Shown in pieces: positions 8,351-18,159 of a stretch of 43,284 nucleotides of DNA. The stretch lies in contig CAJQNR010000125.1 of NCBI GenBank assembly GCA_905479715.1, positions 1 through 43,284 of the forward strand, read 5' to 3'. Source of the stretch: an uncultured Sphingorhabdus sp. (lineage in GTDB: Bacteria; Pseudomonadota; Alphaproteobacteria; Sphingomonadales; Sphingomonadaceae). Each line of letters begins with the position of its first letter. Within the stretch, counting starts at the first letter, position 1. Position numbers and translations under genes: made by a program. The notes below the pieces were generated by a model that worked only from the letters and a program-made list of their open reading frames with translations, made no database searches and was not told the DNA's origin.

Positions 8351-9601
8351 TCAGAGCCGCTCGATGATGATCGCCGGTGCCATTCCGCCCGCAGCGCACA
8401 TCGTGACCAGACCATAGCGGCCGCCCGACCGTTCCAGTTCGTCAAGCGCGGTGCCGATAAGTATCGATCCGGTCGCGCCGATTGGATGGCCGAGCGCACA
8501 GGCGCCGCCATTGATATTGACCTTGGCGCGGTCAAGTTCGAGGTCGCGGATGAATTTTTCGGTAACCACGGCAAAGGCTTCGTTGATTTCCCAGACGTCG
8601 ATATCATCCTTGGTCAGGCCTGCTTTTTCGAGCACTTTCTTTGCCGCCGGGACAGGAGCGTTGAGCATCAGCGTCGGGCAGTCGCCGACATTGGCATAAG
8701 CAACGATACGCGCCCGCGCCTTGAGATCATGTTTGTCGGCATAATCTTTCGAGGTGATCAGCAGGGCCGCCGCACCATCGACCACGCCGGAACTGTTGCC
8801 GGCATGATGGATGCCTTCCCATTCGAGACCCGGATAGACACGCTGGATCTGTTTGGCGAAGGTTACGCCATTGCCGAGATCAAAATCCTTCAGCGCACCA
8901 AAGCTTGGTTTCAATCCGGCGAGTCCTTCGGCGGTCGTTTGCGGGCGCGGGAATTCTTCATGATCGAGCGCGACGCTGCCATCTTCGTTATAGACCGTGA
9001 TCAGCGACTTGGCGAAGCGGTCTTCTGCGATTGCATGCGCTGCGCGCTTCTGGCTTTCCAGAGCCAGCGCATCGACGGCTTCGCGGCTTATACCTTCCTG
9101 TGCAGCAATTGCGTCACCGCATACGCCCTGATGGGATTGTGGGTGAATGGCATCAAGAGCTGCATTGCCCGAACCCATGCCGAGCGGCTTGATTCCGGCA
9201 TCTGCTTCTTCGGCCCCGACCTGCGTCGTATAGCTCATCATTTCGGTGCCACCGGCGATGATGCAATCTTCCATGCCCGACATCACCGATGCCGTGGCAA
9301 AATTCACCGAGGTGATGCCGCCGCCGCAGAAGCGGTCGAGCGTGGTTCCCGATGCCTTGGTGTCATAGCCGGCAGCGAGCGCGGCCATCCGGCCCAGGTC
9401 GCCGCCCTGCTTGCCCTTCTGGGTCGAGGTCGACCAGATGATATCATCCACCTCGGTCGTGTTGAGCTTATTGCGCTCCTTGATGGCTTTAAGCACAGTG
9501 GCCGCAAGATGCTGCGGATGGAGATGCGACAGTGCGCCCTTGCCGGGTTTGCCAATGCCCCGAGGGGTGCGGACGGCGTCGATAATGTAAGCTTCGGTCA
9601 T
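8351..9601 (-). CDS. Thiolase (acetyl-CoA acyltransferase)
   Basis: Thiolase of 416 residues, cleaving 3-ketoacyl-CoA with CoA to give acetyl- or propionyl-CoA and a shortened acyl-CoA. Family signatures are complete: the nucleophilic Cys in TLDRFCGGG (about residue 90), NEAFAV, the His of GGACALGHPIGATG and the second active-site Cys in MCAAGGMAPA near the C-terminus. AGGAA lies 7 bases before ATG 9601. It is on the same strand as the flanking acyl-CoA dehydrogenases, 17 bp after the truncated one, and should act last in the same beta-oxidation round. A 506-codon open frame on the opposite strand is only a shadow of this gene. Confidence 0.95.
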   Translation of the reverse strand: MTEAYIIDAVRTPRGIGKPGKGALSHLHPQHLAATVLKAIKERNKLNTTEVDDIIWSTSTQKGKQGGDLGRMAALAAGYDTKASGTTLDRFCGGGITSVNFATASVMSGMEDCIIAGGTEMMSYTTQVGAEEADAGIKPLGMGSGNAALDAIHPQSHQGVCGDAIAAQEGISREAVDALALESQKRAAHAIAEDRFAKSLITVYNEDGSVALDHEEFPRPQTTAEGLAGLKPSFGALKDFDLGNGVTFAKQIQRVYPGLEWEGIHHAGNSSGVVDGAAALLITSKDYADKHDLKARARIVAYANVGDCPTLMLNAPVPAAKKVLEKAGLTKDDIDVWEINEAFAVVTEKFIRDLELDRAKVNINGGACALGHPIGATGSILIGTALDELERSGGRYGLVTMCAAGGMAPAIIIERL

Positions 9602-9618
9602 GATGTATTTCCTTATGT

Positions 9619-10450
9619 TTATGATGGAATCTGGTTGAAGGCGACGCCCTTGTCGGGGCGATGGTCCTGGGGCAGGCCAAGAATTTTTTCGGCAATGGTG
9701 TTGAGCAGCATCTCGTCGGCTCCGCCCGCGATCCGGCCGGTCGGGGCGTTGATCCAGCTCGACGTCCAGTTGTCTTTTTGTTGCGCGTGATCGTCATAGG
9801 CGAAGCCTTCGCTTCCCTGCAGATCGATGGCCAGTTCGGATAATTTCTGACGCGACCGCACCGACACCAGCTTGTTCAGAGAACCTTCGGGACCGGGAGT
9901 CATTCCGGCCTGCATCATCAGCATCGCGCGCGCCGTAATCGCATTGAGCCCACTGCGCATGGCATAGTTGCGGGCGATTTGCTGCCTTATGCGTCCATCC
10001 GCGATCAAAGGTTTGCCATTCATTTCGGTGGTCTTGGCGAGATCTATAAAAAGGTCAAGATGCGGTCCGAAACCCGCACTGTCGGTTGCGACATAGCGTT
10101 CGATCATCAGCGTCGCCATGGCAACGGCAAAGCCGCCGCCAACCGGAGACATGCGATGATCGTCGCTGATTGTTACATCGTCAAAGAAAACCTCGTTGAC
10201 GTGGCTGTCGCCACCAGCAAGCTTGATCGGACGAACGTCGACTCCCTGCGCCTTCATGTCGACCCAGAAATAGGTCAGGCCCTTGTGCTTGGGGACATTG
10301 GGGTCGGTCCGGACGACGATGACGCCATAGTCGCTATATTGCGCCCAGCTGGTCCACAGTTTCTGGCCGTTGATTTTCCAGCCATTGCCATCGGGTTCGG
10401 CTTTTGTTCGCAGGCCGGCCAGATCCGATCCGCCAGCTATTGGCCGAAAA
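9619..10450 (-). pseudogene. Acyl-CoA dehydrogenase, 5'-truncated
   Basis: The frame reads GGSDLAGLRTKAEPDGNGW, INGQKLWTSWAQYSDYG, VPKHKGLTYFWVDMKAQGVD, EVFFDDV and, at the end, IAGGADEMLLNTIAEKILGLP. This is the middle and C-terminal part of an acyl-CoA dehydrogenase. Homology starts abruptly near 10447, where YSEPxAGSDLAG would be expected; upstream the frame continues only about 19 unrelated codons to a stop near 10506. No ATG, GTG or TTG exists in frame before ATG 10257, so at best a 212-residue fragment lacking the helical N-terminal domain could be made. The RND pump gene ends at 10571, which suggests a deletion or rearrangement joined the two loci here. The thiolase 17 bp downstream remains intact. 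Confidence 0.8.
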
Positions 10451-10570
10451 CCCGATGACCCTTTACTGGGCCGAGGAATAACAACGGCGATCGTCGCAAT
10501 TCATATCGGATTCCTCACTGAACCAGGTGTCCGATCGCCATGTTGATGCAATTTTGCCCAGCTTGTTGCC

Positions 10571-13500
10571 CTACGCGCTGGTTGCAGGTTCACTGGCTTC
10601 CCGCTGGATTTTGAGGCGCCGTGTCACTGCAAGCGGGCTTCCGGTTTTCCGGGCCAGCAGATAATAGAATGACGGGATTACGACCAGTGTGAGCAAGGTG
10701 GAAATACTGACACCCCAGACGATGACGATGCCTATCGCTTCGCGGCTGGCTCCCCCGGCACCGGTAGCGAGCATCAGAGGAGTTGCACCGGCAACCGTGG
10801 CAATCGAAGTCATCAGCACGGGACGGAAGCGGCGCTTGGCCGATTCCAATATTGCGGATTCAAACTCCAGACCTTCATCCCGCAACTGGTTGGCAAACTC
10901 GACAATCAGGATGCCATTTTTTGCCGCCAGCCCGACCAGCATGATCAACCCGATCTGGCTGTAAAGATTGAGCGTGCCGCCCATTGCCGTGAGGCCAAGC
11001 AGGCCGCCGCTTACCGCGAGAGGGACGCCCATGATGATGATGAGGGGACTGACGAAACTCTCGAACTGGGCGGCTAGCACCAGATAAACCAATATGATCG
11101 TAAAGCCCAGAACCAGCCAGATCGAACCGCCGGTTTGCCGCAGCGCCCGGCTTTGCCCTTCATAACCAATAGCAGCCACTTCGGGTAGCGAAGCCGCTTC
11201 TGTGTCGAGGAACGTCAAGGCTTCACCGAGCGAATAACCGGGCGCAACCGTCCCTTCGAGGGTGATCGCGCGAAGTTTGTTGAAACGGTTCAGTTCTCCG
11301 GCCTCGGCCCTGCTGTCCAGCGTAACCAGGCCCGATAGCGGAACCAGACTATCATCACGGCCACGGACATAGACATTGGTGAGATCGGCGGCGGTTACCC
11401 GGTCTTCCGGTTCAGCCTGCATGATCACGTCATATTCCTCGCCCCGGTCAACATAGGTACCCGTGGTTCGCGAGCCCATCATCGTTTCCAGCGTCCGCCC
11501 GATTTCCTGCACGGATACGCCGAGATCGGCGGCCCGCACCGTGTTGACGTTGACGACGACCTGTGGCCTGGTTTCCTTGTAATCGGATTCGAGCGTCTCG
11601 ATACCGGGATACTCATCAGCAGCAACAAACAGGGCGTCACGGGCGCGCGTAAGCTCGTCATAAGTATCACCGGCAATGACAAAGCGGATCGCTTCGCCGC
11701 CTCTGCCTCCGATTGTCGAGCCACCGGACGCAAAAACCTGCGCGGCGGGATAGTCCCGAAAGCGCTTGTTCACCTCGGCAACGGTTTCAGCTGTCGTCAT
11801 GTCCCGTTCGTCCCAGGGTTTGAGAAACATGATGATGCGGCCCGCCGAAAAATCGCCTGACGGACCAAAGGAAGCGGGGGCACGAAATAATATTCGCCGC
11901 AGCGGGCCGTCGTCTTCAGTCATCGGCAACACGATGGCTTCAAGATCATTCATGACCTTGACCAGCCGGGGCCAACCGGCGCCTTCCGCAATGGACGCGC
12001 TGCCAAAGATGAACCCGGTGTCTTCCGGCGGGGCAACTTCGGACTTGAGCGTCGTCAGACCGATGGCGACGAAAATTGCGGCCATGCCGAATGCTATTCC
12101 ACCGAGCAGAAATGGCCTGCGAATCCAGCGGGACAATATGCTTTCATATCTGGTGCTGGTTTGCTGGAACTTTTCGTCAACAAAGCGGCTCATCGGGGTT
12201 TCGCCGCCGCCTTTTTTGAGAATTTTCGAGCACATGACCGGGATTAGCGTAAGCGCGACAAAGGTGGAGATTGATACCGCGACGATCATGGTGATCGCCA
12301 GTTCCCGGAACAAAAGCCCGGTTTCGCCGGGCAGGAACATCACCGGTACAAAAACAGCAACCACAACCGCAGTGGTCGCGATAACGGCGAAGCCGACCTC
12401 GCGGGCTCCTTCAAAGGCAGAGACCAGACGGCTTTCACCGCGTTCAATCCGCGCGTAGATATTTTCCAGCACGACAATCGCATCATCAACGACAAGACCG
12501 ATTGCCATCACCAGCGCCAGCAAGGTCAGCAAGTTGATCGAAAGCCCCAGCAGCCAGAGAACAAAAAATGTTCCGATCAGCGATATCGGAACGGTGACCG
12601 CCGGAATGATTGTGGCGCGTACCGATCCGAGGAAAAGATAGATGACGGCGATCACCAGAAACGCAGCAAAGGCAAGCGTTTCCCACACATTTTCAATTGC
12701 CTTGTCGATGAAAACGCTGCTGTCATAACTGACCGCGAGTTCGACACCCGACGGCAGGAGCGGCTTGATCTCGTCAATCCGGTCCTTGATGTCATTGGCA
12801 ACCTGCAGCTCATTGGCGCCGGATTGCCGGATAACCCCCATCCCGACACCGGGACGGCCGTTGGAACGGAAATGGCTGTAGATATTTTCCGGACCCAGTT
12901 CGACCCTTGCGACATCGGCGAGCCGCAGCAATGATCCATCCGCACCCCGGCGGATGACGAGCGCTTTGAAATCATCGACATCGCCATAGGCGCGCGCCAC
13001 GCGCACGGTGAGATTCAGGCCCGTTGATTCGACCCGACCGGCAGGAAGTTCGACATTCTCGCGACGCAGCGCCGCCTCAATATCATTGGGCGACAGACCG
13101 AAAGCGGCCATAGATTTGCGATCGAGCCAAATGCGGATTGCCGGGCGCGCTGCTCCACCGGCCTGAACCCTTGCCACGCCGTCGATGGATGAAAACCGGT
13201 CGACCAATACGCGGTCGACATAATCTGCAAGCCAGAGGGGATCCCGGCCTTCCCCGGTAAGATTGAGCCACATGAAGGGGCGCGCATCCGCATCGACCTT
13301 GTTGATTTCGGGCGGGTCCGATTCCTCGGGCAGATTGTCAAGCGCGCCCGAAACCCGGTCCCGAATATCATTGGCCGCAGCATCGACATCCCTGTCGGGT
13401 GCGAACTCCACGGTTATATCCGAACGTCCGTCACGGGACGAGGAGCGGATCATTTCAATACCTTCAACCCCGGCAATGCGATCTTCAAGTATCTGGGTGA

Positions 13501-13687
13501 TCCGCGATTCAACCACATTGGCCGCAGCGCCCGGATAGTTGACATCAACTGAAACAATTGGTGGTTCTATGGCAGGATATTGACGAACCGGTAACTGAAG
13601 AAAGGCGACGATCCCGGCCAAGACGAGCAACAGACTGAGCACGATCGCGAAGACCGGTCGCTTGACAGAGACGTCGGAGAGAATCAC
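10571..13687 (-). CDS. RND multidrug efflux permease (HAE1/AcrB family)
   Basis: Inner-membrane proton-driven trimeric exporter of 1038 residues, the normal size for AcrB/MexB-type pumps. The N-terminus has VKRPVFAIVLSLLLVLAGI (TM1), followed by the porter domain, then TM segments with GLVVDDAIVVLENI (about residue 405), whose paired Asp residues relay protons. A second porter domain and the C-terminal bundle follow, with GLAAKNGILIVEFAN carrying the conserved Lys. The start is GTG 13687, overlapping the adaptor gene's stop as GTGA. No outer-membrane factor gene is adjacent, so the pump probably borrows a TolC-like channel. Exported substrates cannot be told from sequence. Confidence 0.95.
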   Translation of the reverse strand: MILSDVSVKRPVFAIVLSLLLVLAGIVAFLQLPVRQYPAIEPPIVSVDVNYPGAAANVVESRITQILEDRIAGVEGIEMIRSSSRDGRSDITVEFAPDRDVDAAANDIRDRVSGALDNLPEESDPPEINKVDADARPFMWLNLTGEGRDPLWLADYVDRVLVDRFSSIDGVARVQAGGAARPAIRIWLDRKSMAAFGLSPNDIEAALRRENVELPAGRVESTGLNLTVRVARAYGDVDDFKALVIRRGADGSLLRLADVARVELGPENIYSHFRSNGRPGVGMGVIRQSGANELQVANDIKDRIDEIKPLLPSGVELAVSYDSSVFIDKAIENVWETLAFAAFLVIAVIYLFLGSVRATIIPAVTVPISLIGTFFVLWLLGLSINLLTLLALVMAIGLVVDDAIVVLENIYARIERGESRLVSAFEGAREVGFAVIATTAVVVAVFVPVMFLPGETGLLFRELAITMIVAVSISTFVALTLIPVMCSKILKKGGGETPMSRFVDEKFQQTSTRYESILSRWIRRPFLLGGIAFGMAAIFVAIGLTTLKSEVAPPEDTGFIFGSASIAEGAGWPRLVKVMNDLEAIVLPMTEDDGPLRRILFRAPASFGPSGDFSAGRIIMFLKPWDERDMTTAETVAEVNKRFRDYPAAQVFASGGSTIGGRGGEAIRFVIAGDTYDELTRARDALFVAADEYPGIETLESDYKETRPQVVVNVNTVRAADLGVSVQEIGRTLETMMGSRTTGTYVDRGEEYDVIMQAEPEDRVTAADLTNVYVRGRDDSLVPLSGLVTLDSRAEAGELNRFNKLRAITLEGTVAPGYSLGEALTFLDTEAASLPEVAAIGYEGQSRALRQTGGSIWLVLGFTIILVYLVLAAQFESFVSPLIIIMGVPLAVSGGLLGLTAMGGTLNLYSQIGLIMLVGLAAKNGILIVEFANQLRDEGLEFESAILESAKRRFRPVLMTSIATVAGATPLMLATGAGGASREAIGIVIVWGVSISTLLTLVVIPSFYYLLARKTGSPLAVTRRLKIQREASEPATSA

Positions 13688-14784
13688 CGGTCTGTACCTT
13701 CGGCCTGGGCATCAGAACTACTGGCCGCGCTCGATTTTTCGGGTGACTTCTTGTCCGGCATTACGGCGTTGACGGGCGCATCATCCCGTACTTTTACCGT
13801 GCCATCAGCGACAATCCGGGTGCCCCGGGTGACGCCGTCAAGCACTTCGATCATGCCATTGGAACGCAGGCCGACCTTGATCGTGGTCCGCCTGGCGATA
13901 TTTTCCTTGTCGACAACAAAGACGAAATTCTGGTCACCCTGGGTGATCAACGCCGTTTCGGGGATAGCAAGACCGGTGCGGGTTTCCGATACGATCCGGA
14001 CGGTTAGCAGCATGCCCGGGCGCAGCAAGCGGCTGTTGTTGGGCAATTTCGCCCGCACGGTAATGCTCCGCGACAGGGGATCAACCAGCGGATCGATATT
14101 GTCGATTGTCCCGAAAAAAATCTGATCCGGATAGGCTGCCGCCCGTGCCTCGATCACCTGACCTTTTGCAATCGACGTCAGAAGGGCCTCGGGAATGGTA
14201 AAGTCGAGTTTGATCGACGAGATATCGCTGATTGTGGCTATCGGGCTGCCGGATGTGACCACGGTTCCCGGAGAGATGGTGCGCAGACTCAACACACCGT
14301 CAAATGGTGCGCGGATAATCCGGTCTGATATACGCGAGCGAATGGCATTGGCTGCGGCTCGAGCGCTATCGCGCAAGGCCAATTGCTCATCCACTGCGGC
14401 GTTGGTGGTAAATCCGCGTTTCTGCAAAGAGACCAGCCGGTCGAGTTTTTTCTCTGCCTCTCGAGCGCGCGCTTCAACGGCGGTCAAATCTGCCGCTTCT
14501 TCCCCTCGTGACAGCTGTGCGATCATCGCGCCTCGTCGCACAATATCACCATCAGAAAAGCCGAGTTTTTCAATGCGTTCGGTGACTGGTGAGGTGATGA
14601 CCGTCTGCTCATTGGCAAAAGCAGTGCCGACGGCTTCAATGTCTCTGACAAATTCAGCCTGGCTTACGACCCCGCCAACCACGGTTGGCGCATTGTCCGA
14701 TTTGTCCCCCTGGCCTGCCCCACTGCCACAGCCGGCGAGGGCGATTGACAGAAAGCCAAGCAAAAAGAATCTGTATACCGTCAT
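13684..14784 (-). CDS. RND efflux periplasmic adaptor (MFP/HlyD) lipoprotein
   Basis: Membrane-fusion protein linking the RND permease to an outer-membrane channel, 366 residues. It has a lipoprotein signal ending in the lipobox LAGC (residues about 15-18), so it should be anchored to the inner membrane by lipidated Cys. A coiled-coil hairpin region (AEKKLDRLVSLQKRGFTT and following), the lipoyl halves (APFDGVLSLRTISPGTVV) and a beta-barrel domain (LRPGMLLTVRI) follow. ATG 14784 is chosen because it begins the signal peptide MTVYRFFLLG; the longer frame to 14847 would need a TTG start and a non-signal leader. The last 4 bases overlap the permease start, so the pair is one operon. Confidence 0.93.
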   Translation of the reverse strand: MTVYRFFLLGFLSIALAGCGSGAGQGDKSDNAPTVVGGVVSQAEFVRDIEAVGTAFANEQTVITSPVTERIEKLGFSDGDIVRRGAMIAQLSRGEEAADLTAVEARAREAEKKLDRLVSLQKRGFTTNAAVDEQLALRDSARAAANAIRSRISDRIIRAPFDGVLSLRTISPGTVVTSGSPIATISDISSIKLDFTIPEALLTSIAKGQVIEARAAAYPDQIFFGTIDNIDPLVDPLSRSITVRAKLPNNSRLLRPGMLLTVRIVSETRTGLAIPETALITQGDQNFVFVVDKENIARRTTIKVGLRSNGMIEVLDGVTRGTRIVADGTVKVRDDAPVNAVMPDKKSPEKSSAASSSDAQAEGTDR

Positions 14785-15122
14785 GAGGGGGAATCCTTGA
14801 ACTCCGTTTGCATGAGCCAGATTTATCGGTCTGTTTGAACGTTCCAACGGCTACGCCTCCCGGACGAACACATTAATAATAAAAGACATATAGTATAGGC
14901 GTTATTCAGCCTAACGGATAAATGTTGCAAAATATAATCAGATTTCTGCTCGTCATTGTGTCGGTCGGGACATGGGCGAAAACCCCCGATCCGGTGCAAT
15001 GATTGCTGCCAGCCATGCCGCCCTGCCCGTTTATATTGCCCGACTGATAGCTGTCTGGCGGGATGCGGATCCGATTGCAGGTGGACCACCTTTGACCAGC
15101 AGAACCAGCGGCACCAATATTG
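14785..15122. other. Promoter region upstream of the RND pump operon
   Basis: There is no gene in this 338-bp interval between the adaptor start and the mechanosensitive channel stop. It is AT-rich around 14870-14940 and holds one inverted repeat (14896-14913) overlapping a TATACT sequence on the minus strand, which could be the pump's promoter. The remainder shows short open frames without supported starts. Confidence 0.5.
14896..14913 (-). promoter_or_regulatory. Candidate operator/promoter of the RND pump operon
   Basis: TAGGC (14896-14900) and GCCTA (14909-14913) form an inverted repeat; on the minus strand it reads GTTAGGC-N8-GCCTATAC, so its edge overlaps a possible -10 element TATACT. 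It lies about 110 bp upstream of the adaptor start. Palindromes of this size overlapping pump promoters are typical TetR/AcrR-type operators, but no regulator gene is adjacent. No convincing -35 element was found at normal spacing. Confidence 0.3.
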
Positions 15123-16361
15123 TTACGCAGCAAGTCCCCGCTGCACGTCCAAACCGCTTGGTTCCTGAAAAGGACGCAGACCGAATTCCGGCAACATCGC
15201 GAGCATATGATCAAAAAGGTCCGACTGAATATCTTCGTAGACGTTCCATTCGGTGGTGTTTGTAAAGCAGTAGATTTCTATCGGCAGTCCGTGCGGTGTG
15301 GGATCCAGCTGGCGGACAAGCATCGTCATGTTCTGTGCAATATTATCCTGTGCGCGGAGATAGGCGACAACATATTTTCGGAAGGTTCCGATATTGGTTA
15401 TGCGGCGGCTGTTGACGGGGTCGCGGCCCGCTTTTTCAAGCGCTGCGTTCCAGGCGTCCAGTTCCGCTTTCTTCTGGTCGAGATATTTTTCAAGAAGCTG
15501 GAAACGATGCAGTTCTTCCTCTTCCTTTTCGGTGAGAAAACGGATTCCGTTCTGATCAATGAAAATCGAGCGTTTTATTCGTCTTCCACCCGCTTCCGCC
15601 ATCCCGCGCCAGTTTTTGAAGCTTTCCGAAATCAACCGGTGCGTGGGAATGGTCGTAATGGTCTTGTCCCAATTCTGTACCTTGATCGTATGCAATGCGA
15701 TATCGATCACCTCGCCGTCAGCGTTGAGTTCGGGCATCTCGATCCAGTCTCCGACGCGCAGCATATCGTTGGAGGTGAGCTGCACAGAGGCGACAAGTGA
15801 AAGCAGCGTGTCTTTGAAAACCAGTAAAATAACGGCTGCCATCGCTCCCAGCCCGGAAAGAAGCAGGAGCGGTGATTCATCCATCAATGCCGAGATAATG
15901 AGGATCGTAGTGCCCGCATAAACGACAATTTTGAGCAGTTGAATATAGCCTTTGATCGGACGGGTCGCCGCATCCGGCCGATGTTCGTAAATGTCGTTTG
16001 CGAGGGTTAACGCCTTGCTGAGACCCATCCCAATGAAGAGAATGATCGAGGCGGACACGACATTGCTGACCAAGGTAATGACGGTCGCCGGCAAATGGGG
16101 AACCGTGACGATTCCGTTGGAAATGATCAGCGCGGGCAGAATATTGGCAAAGCGCGCTGCAACCGGGATCGGGGTGAGATCATCATAAGGCAACCAGCGC
16201 GTAAGAAGGCGTAGAAAGATATGTTTAATCAGAAAATTGGCGATCCATGCGAGCGCGATCAGGATAGCGAGGCCGGCCAGTGTTTCGGCTCTTGGCGGCA
16301 GGTCCGCCAGGAACGGGAGAATATTTGTCATCGAGAAATTTTGTGCGGTAATTTGGTCCAT
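15123..16361 (-). CDS. Mechanosensitive ion channel, MscS superfamily (YbdG/MscM-like)
   Basis: Inner-membrane tension-gated channel of about 412 residues. Several hydrophobic N-terminal segments precede the MscS core, with the pore helix region PLLLLSGLGAMAAVILLVFK and the beta domain SVQLTSNDMLRVGDWIEMP. The extra C-terminal part has GGRRIKRSIFIDQNGIRFLT and PIEIYCFTNTTEWNVYEDIQ. The inserted cytoplasmic segment and overall length resemble E. coli YbdG rather than the shorter MscS. The first possible codon (16427) is GTG; I prefer ATG 16361 (MDQITAQNF), with ATG 16331 as an alternative. It probably protects against osmotic downshock. It is divergent from an MFS exporter gene. Confidence 0.88.
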   Translation of the reverse strand: MDQITAQNFSMTNILPFLADLPPRAETLAGLAILIALAWIANFLIKHIFLRLLTRWLPYDDLTPIPVAARFANILPALIISNGIVTVPHLPATVITLVSNVVSASIILFIGMGLSKALTLANDIYEHRPDAATRPIKGYIQLLKIVVYAGTTILIISALMDESPLLLLSGLGAMAAVILLVFKDTLLSLVASVQLTSNDMLRVGDWIEMPELNADGEVIDIALHTIKVQNWDKTITTIPTHRLISESFKNWRGMAEAGGRRIKRSIFIDQNGIRFLTEKEEEELHRFQLLEKYLDQKKAELDAWNAALEKAGRDPVNSRRITNIGTFRKYVVAYLRAQDNIAQNMTMLVRQLDPTPHGLPIEIYCFTNTTEWNVYEDIQSDLFDHMLAMLPEFGLRPFQEPSGLDVQRGLAA

Positions 16362-16675
16362 AACATTAAGCCCGCAAACTCGCGGGACCTGAATCCATTC
16401 CGGTTTGGTGTGGGAGGAAGACAGCACTATCTGTCTGATACCGCTATCCCTGTCAACACGGTGACAAGGCTTTGATTGCCCTGTTTGATTATTGCTGGAG
16501 AAAGCGGTGGCGTGATGCTAGGCGAGCGTTTCTCAACCTTGATATTTTTGATGCCAAGATGGACGCGCTGCGGTCTGCGGCTTGCATGTTTCCCCGGTCA
16601 GGGGTAATCTTTTTGCAGACGTGCTGATCGGGCCCTTCCTCCCGGGTATAAAAGGGAATCTGCAGAATCGGCCTC
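16362..16675. other. Divergent intergenic region between the channel and the MFS exporter
   Basis: This 314-bp region has no supported gene. It must carry the promoters of the minus-strand mechanosensitive channel and the plus-strand MFS exporter. The one clear structure is the short inverted repeat TGTCA-N6-TGACA at 16451-16466. Confidence 0.5.
16451..16466. promoter_or_regulatory. Candidate operator, inverted repeat TGTCA-N6-TGACA
   Basis: TGTCA at 16451-16455 is mirrored by TGACA at 16462-16466, with further near-symmetry outside (CC and AAGG). It sits in the divergent intergenic region, about 90 bp from the channel start and 210 bp from the exporter start. It could bind a dimeric regulator. 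A five-base arm also arises by chance, so support is weak. Confidence 0.25.
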
Positions 16676-17962
16676 ATGTGGAAACGGACCTTTAGAAATA
16701 GTGCGGGGTTATCCAGAATAATTGCGACGGGGGCGCCACTGGCGCCATTCGGCTTTCCCGCGTTCCGGGCGATATGGACGGCGAACCTGTTCTCCAGCAT
16801 GGGTGCCATGATTCAGGCTGTTGCTGCCGCCTGGTTGATGACCGAGCTTACCGATTCGAACATGTTGATCGCCATGGTCCAGACATCTGCGGTATTGCCG
16901 ATCATGCTGTTCGGAGTGTTCGCCGGCGCCATTGCGGACAATTTTGACCGTCGGCGCGTCATGCTGATTGCGCAATTTGGCATGCTCGTAACCTCCGCAG
17001 TTCTGGCATTGATCACATATGAACAGATAATCGGCCCCTATAGTCTTCTGGCATTGTCGTTGCTTGTTGGCATCGGTACGGCTCTCAATGCGCCAGCCTG
17101 GCAGGCGTCTGTTCGGGCGCAAGTCGGCCGCAAGGATTTGCCGCAGGCGATCAGCCTCAATTCCGTTGCCTTCAATCTGGCACGAAGCGTTGGTCCGGCT
17201 CTCGGAGGAATATTGATCTCCCTGTGGGATATCAGTCTGGCATTTGCCATCAACGCCCTGAGCTATATTTTCCTGATCGTTGTCTTGCTTCGCTGGCGAC
17301 CGGATGTCCCGCCTCCGACAAGGGGGGCGATGTTCATTTCTATCGCCACCGGCGTCCGTTTTTGCGTGACGTCGCAACCGGTGCGCAAGGTGTTGTTGCG
17401 TGGGGTGACTATCGGCGTGGGATGCGCTGCATATCAGGCGCTGTTGCCGATCATCGTTCGTGAACAGATCAAGGGCGACGAATTTGACTTTGGTCTGCTG
17501 CTCGGGGCGTTCGGGATTGCCTCAATCGTTTCTGCGCTATTCGTTGGATCGATAAGGCGACGTCTCGATAGTGAAGTCGTTATCGGTATCGGGTCGCTCG
17601 CATTTGCCGTTGCGCAAGTGATCCTGGCAGTTAGTCCCAGCCTGCTTCTTGCCATGCTGGCTGCGTTCGTCGCGGGTGCAGGCTGGGTTTTTGCGCTGAC
17701 GACACTCAATGTGGCCATGCAAATGCGCTCCCCCGAAACAATTCTGGGTCGTTGTCTTTCGATATATCAAGCAGCAACTTTCGGCGGCATAGCTATAGGG
17801 TCCTGGTTCTGGGGGACGATTGCCGAAAAGAGCGGCGCTCCCGTGGCCCTGATATTGGCCGCCGCATGGCTTGTCCTATCCTTGATTATTTTCCGCTTTC
17901 TCGCGCCGATGCCCAAAAAGGACGAGGGCATCCCATTGTCTCAGCCAACATCTGCTGACTAA
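16676..17962 (+). CDS. MFS transporter, EntS-like (MFS_3) exporter
   Basis: Twelve-TM major facilitator protein of 428 residues. It begins with the FRAIWTANLFSSMGAMIQAVAAAWLM segment split over TM1, has the loop signature GAIADNFDRRRVMLIAQ between TM2 and TM3, and SLNSVAFNLARSVGPALGG around TM5. These features are typical of the MFS_3 family that includes the enterobactin exporter EntS and many uncharacterised drug or metabolite exporters. ATG 16676 lacks a strong Shine-Dalgarno match; a later in-frame ATG exists near the first TM. It is divergent from the mechanosensitive channel. No siderophore biosynthesis genes are nearby, so siderophore export is not supported. Confidence 0.88.
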   Translation: MWKRTFRNSAGLSRIIATGAPLAPFGFPAFRAIWTANLFSSMGAMIQAVAAAWLMTELTDSNMLIAMVQTSAVLPIMLFGVFAGAIADNFDRRRVMLIAQFGMLVTSAVLALITYEQIIGPYSLLALSLLVGIGTALNAPAWQASVRAQVGRKDLPQAISLNSVAFNLARSVGPALGGILISLWDISLAFAINALSYIFLIVVLLRWRPDVPPPTRGAMFISIATGVRFCVTSQPVRKVLLRGVTIGVGCAAYQALLPIIVREQIKGDEFDFGLLLGAFGIASIVSALFVGSIRRRLDSEVVIGIGSLAFAVAQVILAVSPSLLLAMLAAFVAGAGWVFALTTLNVAMQMRSPETILGRCLSIYQAATFGGIAIGSWFWGTIAEKSGAPVALILAAAWLVLSLIIFRFLAPMPKKDEGIPLSQPTSAD

Positions 17963-18159
17963 CCGGATAGTCCCCCATTCCAATCCAAATATATCTCAAA
18001 TTATCTGACGCCTTGCGCCCCAAAGAATGACCTTATGCAAAAGGCAAGTGCTGCTTTGAAAGCTGCTGGAATCCCCCGCTCTCCGGCTGCCCAAGCTGGT
18101 TAATCATTATTTATGGGCCGCGTGGTAAATACCGGACCTGTACAAATATAGAGGTGCGG

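Noticed and set aside
8270-9790. 506-codon plus-strand open frame
   Set aside because: It is antisense to a thiolase with all family motifs intact; high-GC codon bias on one strand commonly opens the opposite frame.
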